Shown in pieces: positions 17,168 through 26,028 of a stretch of 64,000 nucleotides of DNA. This DNA comes from CADEFX01 sp050260355 (lineage in GTDB: Bacteria > Pseudomonadota > Alphaproteobacteria > Rhizobiales > Hyphomicrobiaceae), in assembly GCA_050260355.1 (NCBI GenBank), contig JBLNBZ010000114.1, positions 1 to 64,000 on the forward strand, in the 5' to 3' direction. The position numbers and the translations under genes are program-made. The notes under the pieces are model-generated. The model made no database searches, was not told the DNA's origin, and saw nothing but the letters and a program-made list of their open reading frames with translations. Numbering within the stretch: the stretch's first letter is position 1; each line of letters begins with the position of its first letter.

Positions 17168-18040
17168 ATGGACTATGCGATCTACATCGGCACGCTGATC
17201 GCCATCTACGCCACGCTCACGATCTCGCTCAACCTGCTGGTCGGCTACACGGGCCTTATCTCCATCGCCCAGGCCGGCGTCTACGGCGTCGGCGCCTACA
17301 CGGCCGCGCTGCTTGCCCTGCACGTCACGAATGACTTGCTGATATCGATGCTGCTCTCTGCCCTCGCCGGCGTGGCTGTCTCTTTGATCGTTGCCCTGCC
17401 GTCACTGCGCCTGGGGAACGAATATTTCCTCATCGCCACGATGGGATTTCAGAGCATCATCTTCAGCATGTTCATGAATCTGGATGTGACTGGCGGTCCC
17501 AACGGTCTCTATGGAATCCCGCATCCTGAGATATTCGGCATTCCCATCCGCACGAGTCTCGCCAAGTTCAGTCTGGCCTTGATCCTGGCCCTGTTGTGCT
17601 ATGCCCTCGCGCTGCGCGTGACCAACTCGCCCTTCGGCAGGCTGTTGCGGGCGGTGCGTGAGGATCAGCCGGCGGTTGCTTCGCTCGGCAAAAGCGTATT
17701 TCGCGTCAAGCTGGCGATCTTCGTCTTCTCTGCCGTCTTCGCCGCTGCCGCCGGCACTCTCTATGTGTACTCGCTGACGGCGATCGATCCGGTCGCTTTT
17801 AGCCTCGACGAGTCGATCTTCATCATCACGCTGGTGATCGTCGGCGGCACTGGCAGCCTGCACGGCTCGGTCCTGGCGGCGGCGCTGCTGATCCTGCTGC
17901 CGGAAAGCTTCAAGTTCTTGCCGATCCCGGAAGCGATCGCGCCCCAGCTCAGGCAGGTCTTGTACGGCCTGCTGCTTGTATTCTTCACGCGATTCCGGCG
18001 GCAGGGCCTTATCGGCGAATACCGCGATGTGCTGAAATGA
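17168..18040 (+). CDS. livM: branched-chain-type ABC transporter permease LivM
   Basis: 290-residue permease that pairs with LivH. It has the family landmarks LVGYTGLISIAQAGVYGVGA near the N-terminus, GGPNGLYGIP and the coupling segment SPFGRLLRAVREDQPAVASLG. About eight to nine membrane segments are apparent. It starts 3 bases after livH stops and ends with a 4-nt overlap into livG, so all are co-translated. Confidence 0.93.
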   Translation: MDYAIYIGTLIAIYATLTISLNLLVGYTGLISIAQAGVYGVGAYTAALLALHVTNDLLISMLLSALAGVAVSLIVALPSLRLGNEYFLIATMGFQSIIFSMFMNLDVTGGPNGLYGIPHPEIFGIPIRTSLAKFSLALILALLCYALALRVTNSPFGRLLRAVREDQPAVASLGKSVFRVKLAIFVFSAVFAAAAGTLYVYSLTAIDPVAFSLDESIFIITLVIVGGTGSLHGSVLAAALLILLPESFKFLPIPEAIAPQLRQVLYGLLLVFFTRFRRQGLIGEYRDVLK

Positions 18041-18822
18041 AGGCTGACAGCAACCAGACACGACCCATCCTCGAGCTGGAACGGCTGAGCAAGTCGTTCG
18101 GCGGGCTCAAGGCCGTGGATGACCTGTCATTTGGCGTCATGCCCGGGACGATCACGAGCCTGATCGGCGGCAACGGCGCCGGCAAGACCACGGTTTTCAA
18201 TTTGGTCACGGGCAACCTTGCACCCGACACGGGAAGCGCGCGCTTTCGCGGCGAGCGCATCGATGGCCTCCCGCCCCATCGCGTGGCGCAACTGGGAATC
18301 TCTCGCGGGTTCCAGGAGCTGCGCCTGTTCAATCGGCTGACCGCCCTCGACAATGTGCTGGCCGCCATTCCCGGCCAGAGCGGAGAAAGCATGCTTCGGG
18401 CGTTGATTGGGGGGCGTCGGCTGCGCGAGGAGAATGCCCGCAATGCCAACGCTGCCGGTGGAATTCTCGACGGTCTGACCATCCGCGCTCAGGAAGGAAT
18501 GCTTGCGGAGCGCCTGTCCTACGGACAGCAGAAACTGCTCGCGTTGGGCCGCCTCCTCGCCGCCCGGGGCGAATTCCTGCTCCTCGATGAGCCGACCGCC
18601 GGCCTCAGCCCCGCGATGGTCGAAGACTTCTGCCAGCGCTTGCGCCAGCTGGTCGGCGAGGGGCGGACCATCCTGCTGATCGAGCACAACGTTGAGATCG
18701 TCATGCGATTGTCCGACTGGGTCATCGTCATGCATCAAGGTGGAAAGATCGCGGAGGGAACGCCGGAGGAGGTACGGCAGAACGTGGCGGTCATGCACAC
18801 CTATCTTGGCATAGCTGATTGA
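18037..18822 (+). CDS. livG: branched-chain-type ABC transporter ATPase LivG
   Basis: 261-residue ABC ATPase. It has Walker A GGNGAGKTT, Q-loop around SRGFQELRLF, signature LSYGQQK, Walker B FLLLDEPTAGLSP and H-loop LIEHNVEIVM. The long insert between Q-loop and signature (GGRRLREENARNANAAGG) is typical of LivG against LivF. It works with LivF as a heterodimeric motor on LivHM. It overlaps livM by 4 nt and is followed 7 bases later by livF. Confidence 0.93.
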   Translation: MKADSNQTRPILELERLSKSFGGLKAVDDLSFGVMPGTITSLIGGNGAGKTTVFNLVTGNLAPDTGSARFRGERIDGLPPHRVAQLGISRGFQELRLFNRLTALDNVLAAIPGQSGESMLRALIGGRRLREENARNANAAGGILDGLTIRAQEGMLAERLSYGQQKLLALGRLLAARGEFLLLDEPTAGLSPAMVEDFCQRLRQLVGEGRTILLIEHNVEIVMRLSDWVIVMHQGGKIAEGTPEEVRQNVAVMHTYLGIAD

Positions 18823-18829
18823 GCCACAC

Positions 18830-19546
18830 ATGCTGACCGTTGAAAAGCTCAATGCGTTCTACGGCAAGAAGCAGGTGCTTTTCGACATCGGTTTTGCGCT
18901 GGCGGACCGGCGCGTCGCCGCGGTGATCGGGCCGAACGGCGCCGGCAAGTCGACGGTTCTGCGTGCGATCTTTGGATTGGTGGGCGAACGAAGCGGCACT
19001 ATTCAGCTCGACGGGGCCGATTTGAGCCGGGCTACACCGCCCCAGAACATCGCCTCGGGCCTCGCCTTCGTCCCTCAAGGAGCTCGAGTGTTCCGCGATC
19101 TGACCGTCGCGGAGAACCTGCGCATGGGGGGCTTCACGCTTCCGGCGCCGATCCTGGCCGAACGGCGCGAGGCGGTGCTGCGATCGTTTCCGGTCCTGCG
19201 CGAACGCTCCAACCAGCGCGCCGGTGCGCTCTCGGGCGGCGAGCGGCAGATGCTGGCCTTCGCCATGGCGTTGATGCTGAAGCCGAAGCTGCTGCTGATT
19301 GACGAGCCGTCCATCGGGCTGGCTCCGATGCTGGTGGCGCGCATCTTCGAGAACATCAGTCGCATACGCGATGAGCTCGGCACCGCTGTTCTGATCGTCG
19401 AGCAGCAGGCACAGCAGGTCCTTCGCATCGCCGACGAAGTTTTCGTCATTCGCGCCGGTCAGCTCATCAGCCACGGACCCGCATCGGCTTACCGGGGAGA
19501 GGACGTCTTGCGCGACGTCTATTTGCGTCAATCAAAAAGCCGCTGA
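18830..19546 (+). CDS. livF: branched-chain-type ABC transporter ATPase LivF
   Basis: 238-residue ABC ATPase: Walker A GPNGAGKST, the LivF-typical FVPQGARVFRDLTVAENL, signature LSGGERQML, Walker B LLLIDEPSIGLAPM and the H-loop replaced by Gln in IVEQQAQQVL, as is normal for LivF. It completes the HMGF permease-ATPase set; the binding protein gene follows 19 bases downstream. Confidence 0.93.
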   Translation: MLTVEKLNAFYGKKQVLFDIGFALADRRVAAVIGPNGAGKSTVLRAIFGLVGERSGTIQLDGADLSRATPPQNIASGLAFVPQGARVFRDLTVAENLRMGGFTLPAPILAERREAVLRSFPVLRERSNQRAGALSGGERQMLAFAMALMLKPKLLLIDEPSIGLAPMLVARIFENISRIRDELGTAVLIVEQQAQQVLRIADEVFVIRAGQLISHGPASAYRGEDVLRDVYLRQSKSR

Positions 19547-19565
19547 AAGCAGGAGGAAACATTGC

Positions 19566-20690
19566 ATGACCAGGACATTGGGCTTAGCCATCACCCTCGT
19601 ACTCGGTGCAATCTCGACGTTTTCCGTCAGTGCAGCCGCCCAGCCGGCACAGGGCGAGCCGTACAAGATCGGCATCATCCTGCCGATGACGGGCACCACA
19701 GCGGACTACGGTGCTGACTTCAATCGCGGCGCGCTGCTTGCCGAGGAAGAGATCAACGCCGCGGGTGGGATCAAGGGCCATCCCATCAAGCTCGTGCACG
19801 GCGACAGCAAGAACCAGCCGAAGGATGGCGTCGCCGAGTTCAAGCGGCTCGTCGAGATCGAGAAGGTCCCGGCCGTCATCTCGACCATGACGGGCGTGAT
19901 CCTGCCGCAGTTCCCGCTGTCGCGCGAAACCAATACGCCGATGATCTGCGTCGGGGCCATCACGCCCGAGATCCGCAAGGGCGGCCCGACCGTGTTCAGC
20001 AACTATCCGCTCGCCGACGACGAGGAGCGCGAGATCGCCGAGTACGTCGTGAACAAGCTCGGCCACAAGACGGCGGCGATCATTTACGAAAACAGCTCGT
20101 ACGGCAAAACTCTGAGCCAGATCTTCATTGCGGAGTTCAAGAAGCTGGGCGGCACGTTCGTTGCCGAAGAAGTCATCGAGAAGGGCGGACGCGACTTCCG
20201 CTCCCAGCTCACCCGCATCGGGGCGCAGAAGCCGCCGGTCACCGTCGTTTATGCCTACTATGCGGAAGGTGGGCTGATCGTCCGCCAGGCGGCGGAGCTC
20301 GGCATCAAGACCCAGTTCATCAGCCACGGCTCGATCCAGAACCAGTCGTTTGCCGACATCGCCGGGCCTGCAGCGGAAGGCTTCATCAGCGCCTCGCCGC
20401 GCTGGGACGAGAATTCACCGCAGGTGAAGGCATTCATCGATCGCTACAAGAAGAAGTACGGCAAGGACCCGGATCTCTACGGCCCGTACTTCTATGATGC
20501 CGTGAAGATGTACGCGGCCGCGATCGAGAAGGGCGGCTACACCAACGATGGGATTCGGACCGCGTTGAAGGGACTGAAGGACTTTCCCGGAGTGAACGGC
20601 ACCATGAACTTCGGGCCCGACAATGTCGTGCTGCTGCCGCTGCGCTTCGTACGGTTCGAGAAGGGTCAGTGGGTGCCAATCAAGAACTGA
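19566..20690 (+). CDS. periplasmic substrate-binding protein of the Liv-type transporter
   Basis: 374-residue type I periplasmic binding protein. A signal peptide (MTRTLGLAITLVLGAISTFS, cleavage after SAAAQ) precedes the Leu/Ile/Val-binding fold, with YKIGIILPMTGTTADYGADF, the nucleophile-like loop ISTMTGVILPQ and C-terminal FPGVNGTMNFGPDN. It delivers substrate to LivHMGF. The GGAGG ahead of the ATG is clear. The ligand is not predictable; the family also binds amides, urea and aromatic acids. Last gene of the operon, convergent with the creatininase gene. Confidence 0.92.
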   Translation: MTRTLGLAITLVLGAISTFSVSAAAQPAQGEPYKIGIILPMTGTTADYGADFNRGALLAEEEINAAGGIKGHPIKLVHGDSKNQPKDGVAEFKRLVEIEKVPAVISTMTGVILPQFPLSRETNTPMICVGAITPEIRKGGPTVFSNYPLADDEEREIAEYVVNKLGHKTAAIIYENSSYGKTLSQIFIAEFKKLGGTFVAEEVIEKGGRDFRSQLTRIGAQKPPVTVVYAYYAEGGLIVRQAAELGIKTQFISHGSIQNQSFADIAGPAAEGFISASPRWDENSPQVKAFIDRYKKKYGKDPDLYGPYFYDAVKMYAAAIEKGGYTNDGIRTALKGLKDFPGVNGTMNFGPDNVVLLPLRFVRFEKGQWVPIKN

Positions 20691-20751
20691 TCTGTGGCAC
20701 GCAAACGCGAGGGCGCCGAGTGGAGCTACGGATCCTCCCGGCTCGACCCCC

Positions 20752-21450
20752 TCACCAGTTGTCCGTCAGGAGTGTGCGCGTTTCCTCGACCGCCACGCGC
20801 CAGATGGCATTCATGTCCTCGTCGCTCCGCTGGTAGAGCCCACCGTAGTTGCCGTCGCCCAGCAGGACCTTCTTGGCGGCGGGGTCGAGCTGCTGGAAGC
20901 GCGCCATGTCCATCATCGGCTTGGACTCCCGCGGCATCTCCACGCCAGCCAGCCGAGTCCATGGAAAATTCTCCAGCCATGAGGCGTGCGAGGCCACAGG
21001 ATCGATGCTGGTGACCTTGGCCCAGGTCTGGGGCGCCATCCACCAGTTGTGCCATTTGACTTGGACCCCGGCGTTGGCATCCAGCCACTCGAAAACCGCC
21101 CCCTGCGCAGGGATATTGCCGCCGTGTCCGTTGACGACGAGGATGCGCTTGAAGCCCGAGCGCACGATGCCGTCGAGCACGTCCTGCAGCAGGGCACAGA
21201 GCGTTGAGATGCGCAGAGTCACCGTGCCTGGATAGCAAACGAAGTTCGGTGTCAGCCCATAGGGCTGAACGGGAAAGACCGGGACGCCTAGCGGCTCGGC
21301 TGCTTCGACGGCCACACGCTCAGCGAGGATCGAGTCCACCGATAAGCTCAAGTAGGCATGCTGCTCGGTAGAGCCGATCGGCAGCACCGCGCGATCGTCG
21401 GCCAAGGATCGATCCCGCACCTGCATCCAGTTCATGTCGGCGATACGCAT
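20752..21450 (-). CDS. creatininase-family amidohydrolase
   Basis: 232-residue metal-dependent amidohydrolase of the creatininase fold. Ligand motifs GSTEQH, SLSVDSILAERVA and VVNGHGGN are present. The second His of the classical EQHGPHLP segment is absent (EQHAYLSL), a variant common in proteobacterial relatives whose substrates are unknown. I chose ATG 21450 because it gives the normal family length; the frame extends to 21744 through sequence without similarity. It converges on the liv operon and may hydrolyse the imported compound or an intermediate. 21451-21772 upstream contains no gene. Confidence 0.85.
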   Translation of the reverse strand: MRIADMNWMQVRDRSLADDRAVLPIGSTEQHAYLSLSVDSILAERVAVEAAEPLGVPVFPVQPYGLTPNFVCYPGTVTLRISTLCALLQDVLDGIVRSGFKRILVVNGHGGNIPAQGAVFEWLDANAGVQVKWHNWWMAPQTWAKVTSIDPVASHASWLENFPWTRLAGVEMPRESKPMMDMARFQQLDPAAKKVLLGDGNYGGLYQRSDEDMNAIWRVAVEETRTLLTDNW

Positions 21451-21772
21451 CTGGAACCCCGATAAGCTGTTCGCTGACTTTAACGCCATTCGACCAGCCG
21501 CGACGAGGGCGAACCGGCAGCTTGTGCCGATACCCTTCGGCCGAGCGGCTAAGCGGATGCAACAACGTCCCGGCGCTTGATTGAAACCGCTCTCGAATGG
21601 GCTCCGCTCACCGCGGAATGGGGATGCGGGGTTGCCGCCAAGATGCCGGGCGATCTGGGCGGACGCCATACTCTGCGCCCGCTTCTGCCGAATGATCACA
21701 GGATCGAGCCGGACCTTCGCGGCGGCGTCACACCGGCGCAACAATCTGATTTTACGTGGAAATTTTAAGGGG

Positions 21773-21857
21773 TGGTGCCCAGAAGAGGACTCGAACCTCC
21801 ACGCCTCGCGGCGCCAGTACCTGAAACTGGTGCGTCTACCAATTCCGCCATCTGGGC
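21773..21857 (-). tRNA. tRNA-Leu (anticodon CAG)
   Basis: 85-nt tRNA with encoded CCA. The acceptor pair GCCCAGA/TCTGGGC, the long leucine-type variable arm and the T-loop GGTTCGAGTCC are readable on the minus strand. The anticodon loop TTCAGGT gives anticodon CAG, decoding CUG. It lies alone between the creatininase gene and the NDUFA9-like gene. The 334 bases between it and the next start (22192) hold no supported gene. Confidence 0.96.
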
Positions 21858-22191
21858 TTTCAGGTCCCTCAACTAGAGATGCCGCCTCTCGTTGTCAATT
21901 CGCCCCGTCGCCATCGTGACCACGAAGCGCCCGGTTTCGCCTCGAGCCGCGATCGGCGGGGGCGAGCGCCGACAGTGCCGCGACCGAGGACCTGCGAATC
22001 GCGAGCAATCACCAAGTCCGCCATGCCGACGACGGGTCGCGGCGACGTTCCGCGCCATCCCACGACTGGTAGAGCAAACGCACGGCCAAGCCTTAGCGGG
22101 CGAGTTGTCAAGTGCGTCACGGCGCACTAGAGAGCAGGCGGGGCGTGCGTGCTCGCAGGCCCGCATCGACGCGAAGAAACCAAGGTCTGAG

Positions 22192-23175
22192 ATGGCACCT
22201 GAACTCGAGCTGCGCGGTCTCGCCACCATCTTCGGCGGGTCGGGATTTCTTGGCCGCCACACGGTGCGGGCCCTTGCCCGCCACGGGTACCGTGTGCGCG
22301 CCGCAGTACGGCGGCCTGATCTTGCCGGCCACCTGCAGCCGATGGGGAGAGTCGGTCAGATCTTCGCGGTCCAGGCCAACGTGCGCTATCCCGACAGCGT
22401 GAGGCGGGCCGTCAGCGGCGCCGACGTCGTGGTCAACCTGGTCGGAATCCTCGCCGGATCAGGGCCGCAGACGTTCGACGCGTTGCATGTCGCGGGCGCG
22501 CGCGCCATTGCCAAGGCGGCGCGCGAAGCGGGCGCGCGGACGCTGGTGCACGTCTCCGCCATCGGGGCCGACCCCAAGTCGAGAAGCGGGTACGCACGCA
22601 GCAAGGCAGAAGGCGAAGCCGCCGTCCTCGCGGAGTTCCCAGACGCGGTGATCCTGCGGCCTTCGATCGTGTTCGGTCCCGAGGACGACTTCTTCAACCG
22701 CTTCGCATCGATGGCGCGCCTGTCGCCCGTGCTTCCGCTGATCGGCGGCGGACGCTCGAAGTTCCAGCCGGTCTACGTCGGCGACGTGGCGGCAGCGATC
22801 CTGGCCGCCTGCGAGGGGAAGGCCAAGCCCGGACAGGTCTACGAGCTGGGCGGCCCGGAGGTGCTGACGTTCCGCACACTTCTCGACCGCACGCAGGAAT
22901 GGGCGGGACGCAACCGGCCTTATGTGCGCCTGCCCTTCTGGCTGGCGTCGCTCGGTGCACTTCTCACCTCGCCGCTACCGGCGGGTTTGCGTCCCCTGAC
23001 CGTCGATCAGGTGCGGCTGCTCCGGCGCGATAACGTCGTCAGCGATGCCGCGTCCAAGGAGGATCGCACGCTGCAGGGCCTCGGCATCTCGAGCCCGCAG
23101 AGCATCACCTCCGTTGTTCCAAGCTACCTGGAGCAGTTCCGACCCAAGGGTCAGTACTCGCACTACCGCGGGTAG
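22192..23175 (+). CDS. complex I NDUFA9-like NAD(P)-binding protein
   Basis: 327-residue atypical short-chain dehydrogenase of the NDUFA9 group. The Rossmann motif TIFGGSGFLGRHTVRAL is near the N-terminus. VHVSAIGAD and SGYARSKAEGE stand where classical SDRs have Ser and YxxxK, and ILRPSIVFGPEDDFFNRFA is the family hallmark. In mitochondria NDUFA9 is an accessory subunit of complex I; bacterial homologues are thought to bind NADPH and act in respiration or quinone metabolism. The start at 22192 is chosen because the Rossmann strand begins soon after it; the upstream frame overlaps no known domain. Confidence 0.85.
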   Translation: MAPELELRGLATIFGGSGFLGRHTVRALARHGYRVRAAVRRPDLAGHLQPMGRVGQIFAVQANVRYPDSVRRAVSGADVVVNLVGILAGSGPQTFDALHVAGARAIAKAAREAGARTLVHVSAIGADPKSRSGYARSKAEGEAAVLAEFPDAVILRPSIVFGPEDDFFNRFASMARLSPVLPLIGGGRSKFQPVYVGDVAAAILAACEGKAKPGQVYELGGPEVLTFRTLLDRTQEWAGRNRPYVRLPFWLASLGALLTSPLPAGLRPLTVDQVRLLRRDNVVSDAASKEDRTLQGLGISSPQSITSVVPSYLEQFRPKGQYSHYRG

Positions 23176-23206
23176 CCGCGGGTTCGCCTTGCGATCGACG
23201 CTAGCC

Positions 23207-23244
23207 CGCGGCTCGCTCGCGGAATGGCGAGCGGGCGAGCGCGG
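23207..23244. terminator. GC-rich hairpin between convergent genes
   Basis: CGCGGCTCGCTCGC (23207-23220) can pair with GCGAGCGGGCGAGCGCG (from 23227) around a short GGAATG loop, with one bulge or mismatch. It sits between the convergent NDUFA9-like and rpsP genes, where a shared terminator is expected, but no T-tract follows on either strand. The rest of 23176-23494 shows only a possible 28-codon ORF that I do not accept. Confidence 0.3.
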
Positions 23245-23494
23245 TCGACTCGGATTTTGCGGGCCAGGGTGAGCCTTCGTTGATCAAACTCTCGTGTTGC
23301 AGCAACAAGGCCCTCGAGGTGGGGGAACCAGCGCGTGCGAGCCCACGTTTACGACGCGCATGCCAACTTTAGCCCGACCAAAACCAGTCATGAGCACACT
23401 TGTCTCGCGCGTCGTCCTTTTCGTTGCTTCACATTTTGCCTTCATTGCCGCAGCGCTCATGGCCTACGGAATCTGAGGCAGGGCGCGGACGACC

Positions 23495-23872
23495 TCAGCT
23501 TGCAGCCTTGGCCTCGGCGCCCTCCGCCGCCTTCTCGGCGGCCGCAGCGGCGGCCGCTGCCTCGCGCTCCTGCCGCTTCTTCTTCGGCTTGGCCTTGTCC
23601 GGGTTGTTCGGCTGCGTGCGCTTCAGGAGGCCGGCGGCGTCCAGGAAGCGGGCAACGCGGTCCGTGGGCTGCGCTCCCACCGACAGCCAGTGCTTGCAGC
23701 GGTCGAGGTTGAGCTTCACCCGGTCGGCGTGGTCCTTGGGCAGCATGGGATTGTGCGTGCCCACCTGCTCGATATAGCGGCCATCGCGCGGCGACGACGC
23801 CTCGGCAACGACGATGTAGTAGTACGGCCGCTTCTTGGCGCCGCCGCGCGACAGTCTGATCTTTACGGACAT
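23495..23872 (-). CDS. rpsP: 30S ribosomal protein S16
   Basis: 125-residue S16. The N-terminal MSVKIRLSRGGAKKRPYYYI and the following GRYIEQVGTHNPM are diagnostic. The C-terminal extension is Ala/Glu/Lys-rich (about residues 90-125), as in other alphaproteobacteria. ATG 23872 has AGGAGAGAGAAGC upstream. It is normally followed by rimM, trmD and rplS; here the next gene is a convergent NDUFA9-like gene, so rpsP is separated from those partners. Confidence 0.97.
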   Translation of the reverse strand: MSVKIRLSRGGAKKRPYYYIVVAEASSPRDGRYIEQVGTHNPMLPKDHADRVKLNLDRCKHWLSVGAQPTDRVARFLDAAGLLKRTQPNNPDKAKPKKKRQEREAAAAAAAAEKAAEGAEAKAAS

Positions 23873-23910
23873 GCTTCTCTCTCCTCGTGTTGATCGTGCG
23901 TTCGTATTGC

Positions 23911-24432
23911 TCAATGCTCGAGCTGGGTGGGTCCAGGATGGCGATAGACGCCCACCGACAACCCTCGTAGCTCGACCTGGCGCTCGCAGACGGCGCCGAG
24001 ACGTTTGGCTACTCGCCGCGAAGGGACGTTATCGGGCGCAATGAGGCTGATGGCCGTTGTCCAACCGAGCTGGCGATAGGCAAAGTCCCGCGCGCAACCG
24101 GCAGCTTCGGTGGCATAGCCGCGGCCATGCGCGTCAGCAACCAGGCTCCACATCACCTCCGGCTCCGGCCATCCTTCTGGGTTCCACAAGCCACTGAAGC
24201 CGACGAAGCGTCGGCTCGATTTTTCTTCCAACGCCCACACGCCGTAGCCGCGCAAGGTCCAGTGACCGACGATCATCGACATGCGGCGCCAGGCGTCCTC
24301 GCGGTTGCACACACCGCCAACGAAACGCCCGGTCGCCTCGTCGGCGCAGAACGCGGCGTAAGCCTCAATGTCGGCGGCGTGCCACTGCCGCAGACGCAGC
24401 CGATCGGTCTCGAGCTCGGGCACCGTGCTCAT
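23911..24432 (-). CDS. GNAT-family N-acetyltransferase (RimJ-like)
   Basis: 173-residue GNAT. It starts with the RimJ/RimL-like TDRLRLRQWHAADIEAYAAF and has the acetyl-CoA loop region VADAHGRGYATEAAGCARDF. Such proteins acetylate N-termini or small molecules; the substrate is unknown. It overlaps the end of ffh by 4 nt and lies 38 bases before rpsP, so it seems inserted into the normally contiguous ffh-rpsP pair and is probably co-transcribed with both. Confidence 0.87.
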   Translation of the reverse strand: MSTVPELETDRLRLRQWHAADIEAYAAFCADEATGRFVGGVCNREDAWRRMSMIVGHWTLRGYGVWALEEKSSRRFVGFSGLWNPEGWPEPEVMWSLVADAHGRGYATEAAGCARDFAYRQLGWTTAISLIAPDNVPSRRVAKRLGAVCERQVELRGLSVGVYRHPGPTQLEH

Positions 24433-26006
24433 CGTTTCTTGCCGGGCAATCCGGGCAAGCCGGGAAAGCGGGGCGCCCCACCGCCGAGACCGGGAAGGCC
24501 CGGCAACTTCGGCGCGCCTGCGCCGAGCCCCGGCAAGCCGCCGGCCTTCGGCAGTGTCTCGCGCAGCTCCCTCGGAAGCTGCTCGAGCGCCTTGGGATCG
24601 AGACGCGCAAGCTCGGCCTGCATCTTCTCGATCTCGGCCCGATCCGGCGCACCGCCAGCCGGACCGCCGAGGCCGAAGGCGCCGGCCATGCGCTGCATCA
24701 TGCCCTTGTTCTTGCCCATCATCTTCATCATGTCGGCCATCTGCCGGTGCATCTTGAGGAGCTTGTTGACGTCCTCCACCTTGGTGCCCGACCCCGCCGC
24801 GATGCGCCGCTTGCGCTTGCCGTCGAGGATCTTGGGGCTGCGGCGCTCCTTCGGCGTCATCGACGAGATGATGGCGGTCTGCCGCTTCAGGATGCGGTCA
24901 TCGAGGTTGGCGGCCGACATCTGCTGCTTGATCTTGCCGACGCCGGGCAGCATACCGAGCACACCGCCCATGCCGCCAAGCTTCTGCATCTGCTTGATCT
25001 GGTCGGAGAGGTCCTGCAGATCGAACTCGCCCTTGCGCATCTTCTGCGCGATCTGCTGCGCCTTCTCGACATCCAGGCTCTGTGCCGCCTTCTCGACCAG
25101 CGAAACGACGTCGCCCATGCCGAGGATGCGGCCGGCGATGCGACGGGGATGGAAATCCTCGAGCGCATCCCAGCGCTCGCCGACGCCCAGAAGCTTGATC
25201 GGCTTGCCGGTCACCGCGCGCATGGAGAGTGCTGCGCCGCCACGGCCATCGCCATCGACCCGAGTGAGCACGATGCCGGTGACGCCGACGCGCTCGTTGA
25301 AGCTGCGCGCGACATTGACCGCGTCCTGGCCGGTGAGGCTGTCGGCGACGAGCAGCGTCTCGTGCGGCTTGGCGATGTCGCGGATCTCGACCGACTCGCG
25401 CATTAGGTCGTCGTCAATGTGGGTGCGACCCGCCGTGTCGAGCATGACGACGTCGTAGCCGCCGAGCCGCGCCGCATCGAGTGCGCGCCCCGCAATCTGC
25501 TGCGGGCTCTGCCCGGCGATGATCGGCAGCGTATCCACGCCCGTCTGCTCGCCGAGCACGCGAAGCTGCTCCTGCGCCGCCGGCCTGCGCGTATCGAGCG
25601 AGGCCATCAGCACCTTCTTCTTATCGCGGTCGGTGAGCCGCTTGGCGATCTTGGCGCAGGTGGTCGTTTTGCCCGAGCCCTGCAGGCCGACCAGCATGAT
25701 CGGCACCGGAGGAGCGGCTGCGATGTCGATGGGATCGGCATCCGAGCCGAGCATCGCCACCAGCTCGTCGTGCACGATCTTCACGACCATCTGGCCGGGC
25801 GTGACCGACTTGATCACCTCCTGACCGATGGCCTTGGCGCGGACCTTGTCGGTGAACGAGCGCACGACGTCGAGAGCCACGTCAGCCTCGAGCAGCGCGC
25901 GGCGCACCTCGCGCATGGCCTCGCCCACGTCGCTTTCAGTCAGCGCCCCGCGCCTCGTCAGCTTGTCGAGGACGCCAGCAAGACGTTGCGAAAGAGATTC
26001 GAACAT
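24429..26006 (-). CDS. ffh: signal recognition particle protein Ffh
   Basis: 525-residue SRP54 GTPase. It has the N domain (residues 1 to about 90), then the G domain with GLQGSGKTTTCAKIA, DTRRPAAQEQL, DTAGR and TRVDGDGRGGAA, then a Met-rich M domain (MLPGVGKIKQQM, MGKNKGMMQRMAG) that binds signal sequences and 4.5S RNA. A Gly/Pro/Leu-rich tail (about the last 50 residues) is longer than in enterobacteria but usual in this group. It targets nascent membrane proteins to FtsY, which is encoded 4.3 kb away. Confidence 0.97.
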   Translation of the reverse strand: MFESLSQRLAGVLDKLTRRGALTESDVGEAMREVRRALLEADVALDVVRSFTDKVRAKAIGQEVIKSVTPGQMVVKIVHDELVAMLGSDADPIDIAAAPPVPIMLVGLQGSGKTTTCAKIAKRLTDRDKKKVLMASLDTRRPAAQEQLRVLGEQTGVDTLPIIAGQSPQQIAGRALDAARLGGYDVVMLDTAGRTHIDDDLMRESVEIRDIAKPHETLLVADSLTGQDAVNVARSFNERVGVTGIVLTRVDGDGRGGAALSMRAVTGKPIKLLGVGERWDALEDFHPRRIAGRILGMGDVVSLVEKAAQSLDVEKAQQIAQKMRKGEFDLQDLSDQIKQMQKLGGMGGVLGMLPGVGKIKQQMSAANLDDRILKRQTAIISSMTPKERRSPKILDGKRKRRIAAGSGTKVEDVNKLLKMHRQMADMMKMMGKNKGMMQRMAGAFGLGGPAGGAPDRAEIEKMQAELARLDPKALEQLPRELRETLPKAGGLPGLGAGAPKLPGLPGLGGGAPRFPGLPGLPGKKR

Positions 26007-26028
26007 GAGCGTCCGTCCTGTCCTGTCT

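Noticed and set aside
23390..23476. 28-codon hydrophobic ORF (MSTLVSRVVLFVASHFAFIA)
   Set aside because: It would be a one-helix peptide, but there is no RBS and no family; chance hydrophobic ORFs of this size are common.
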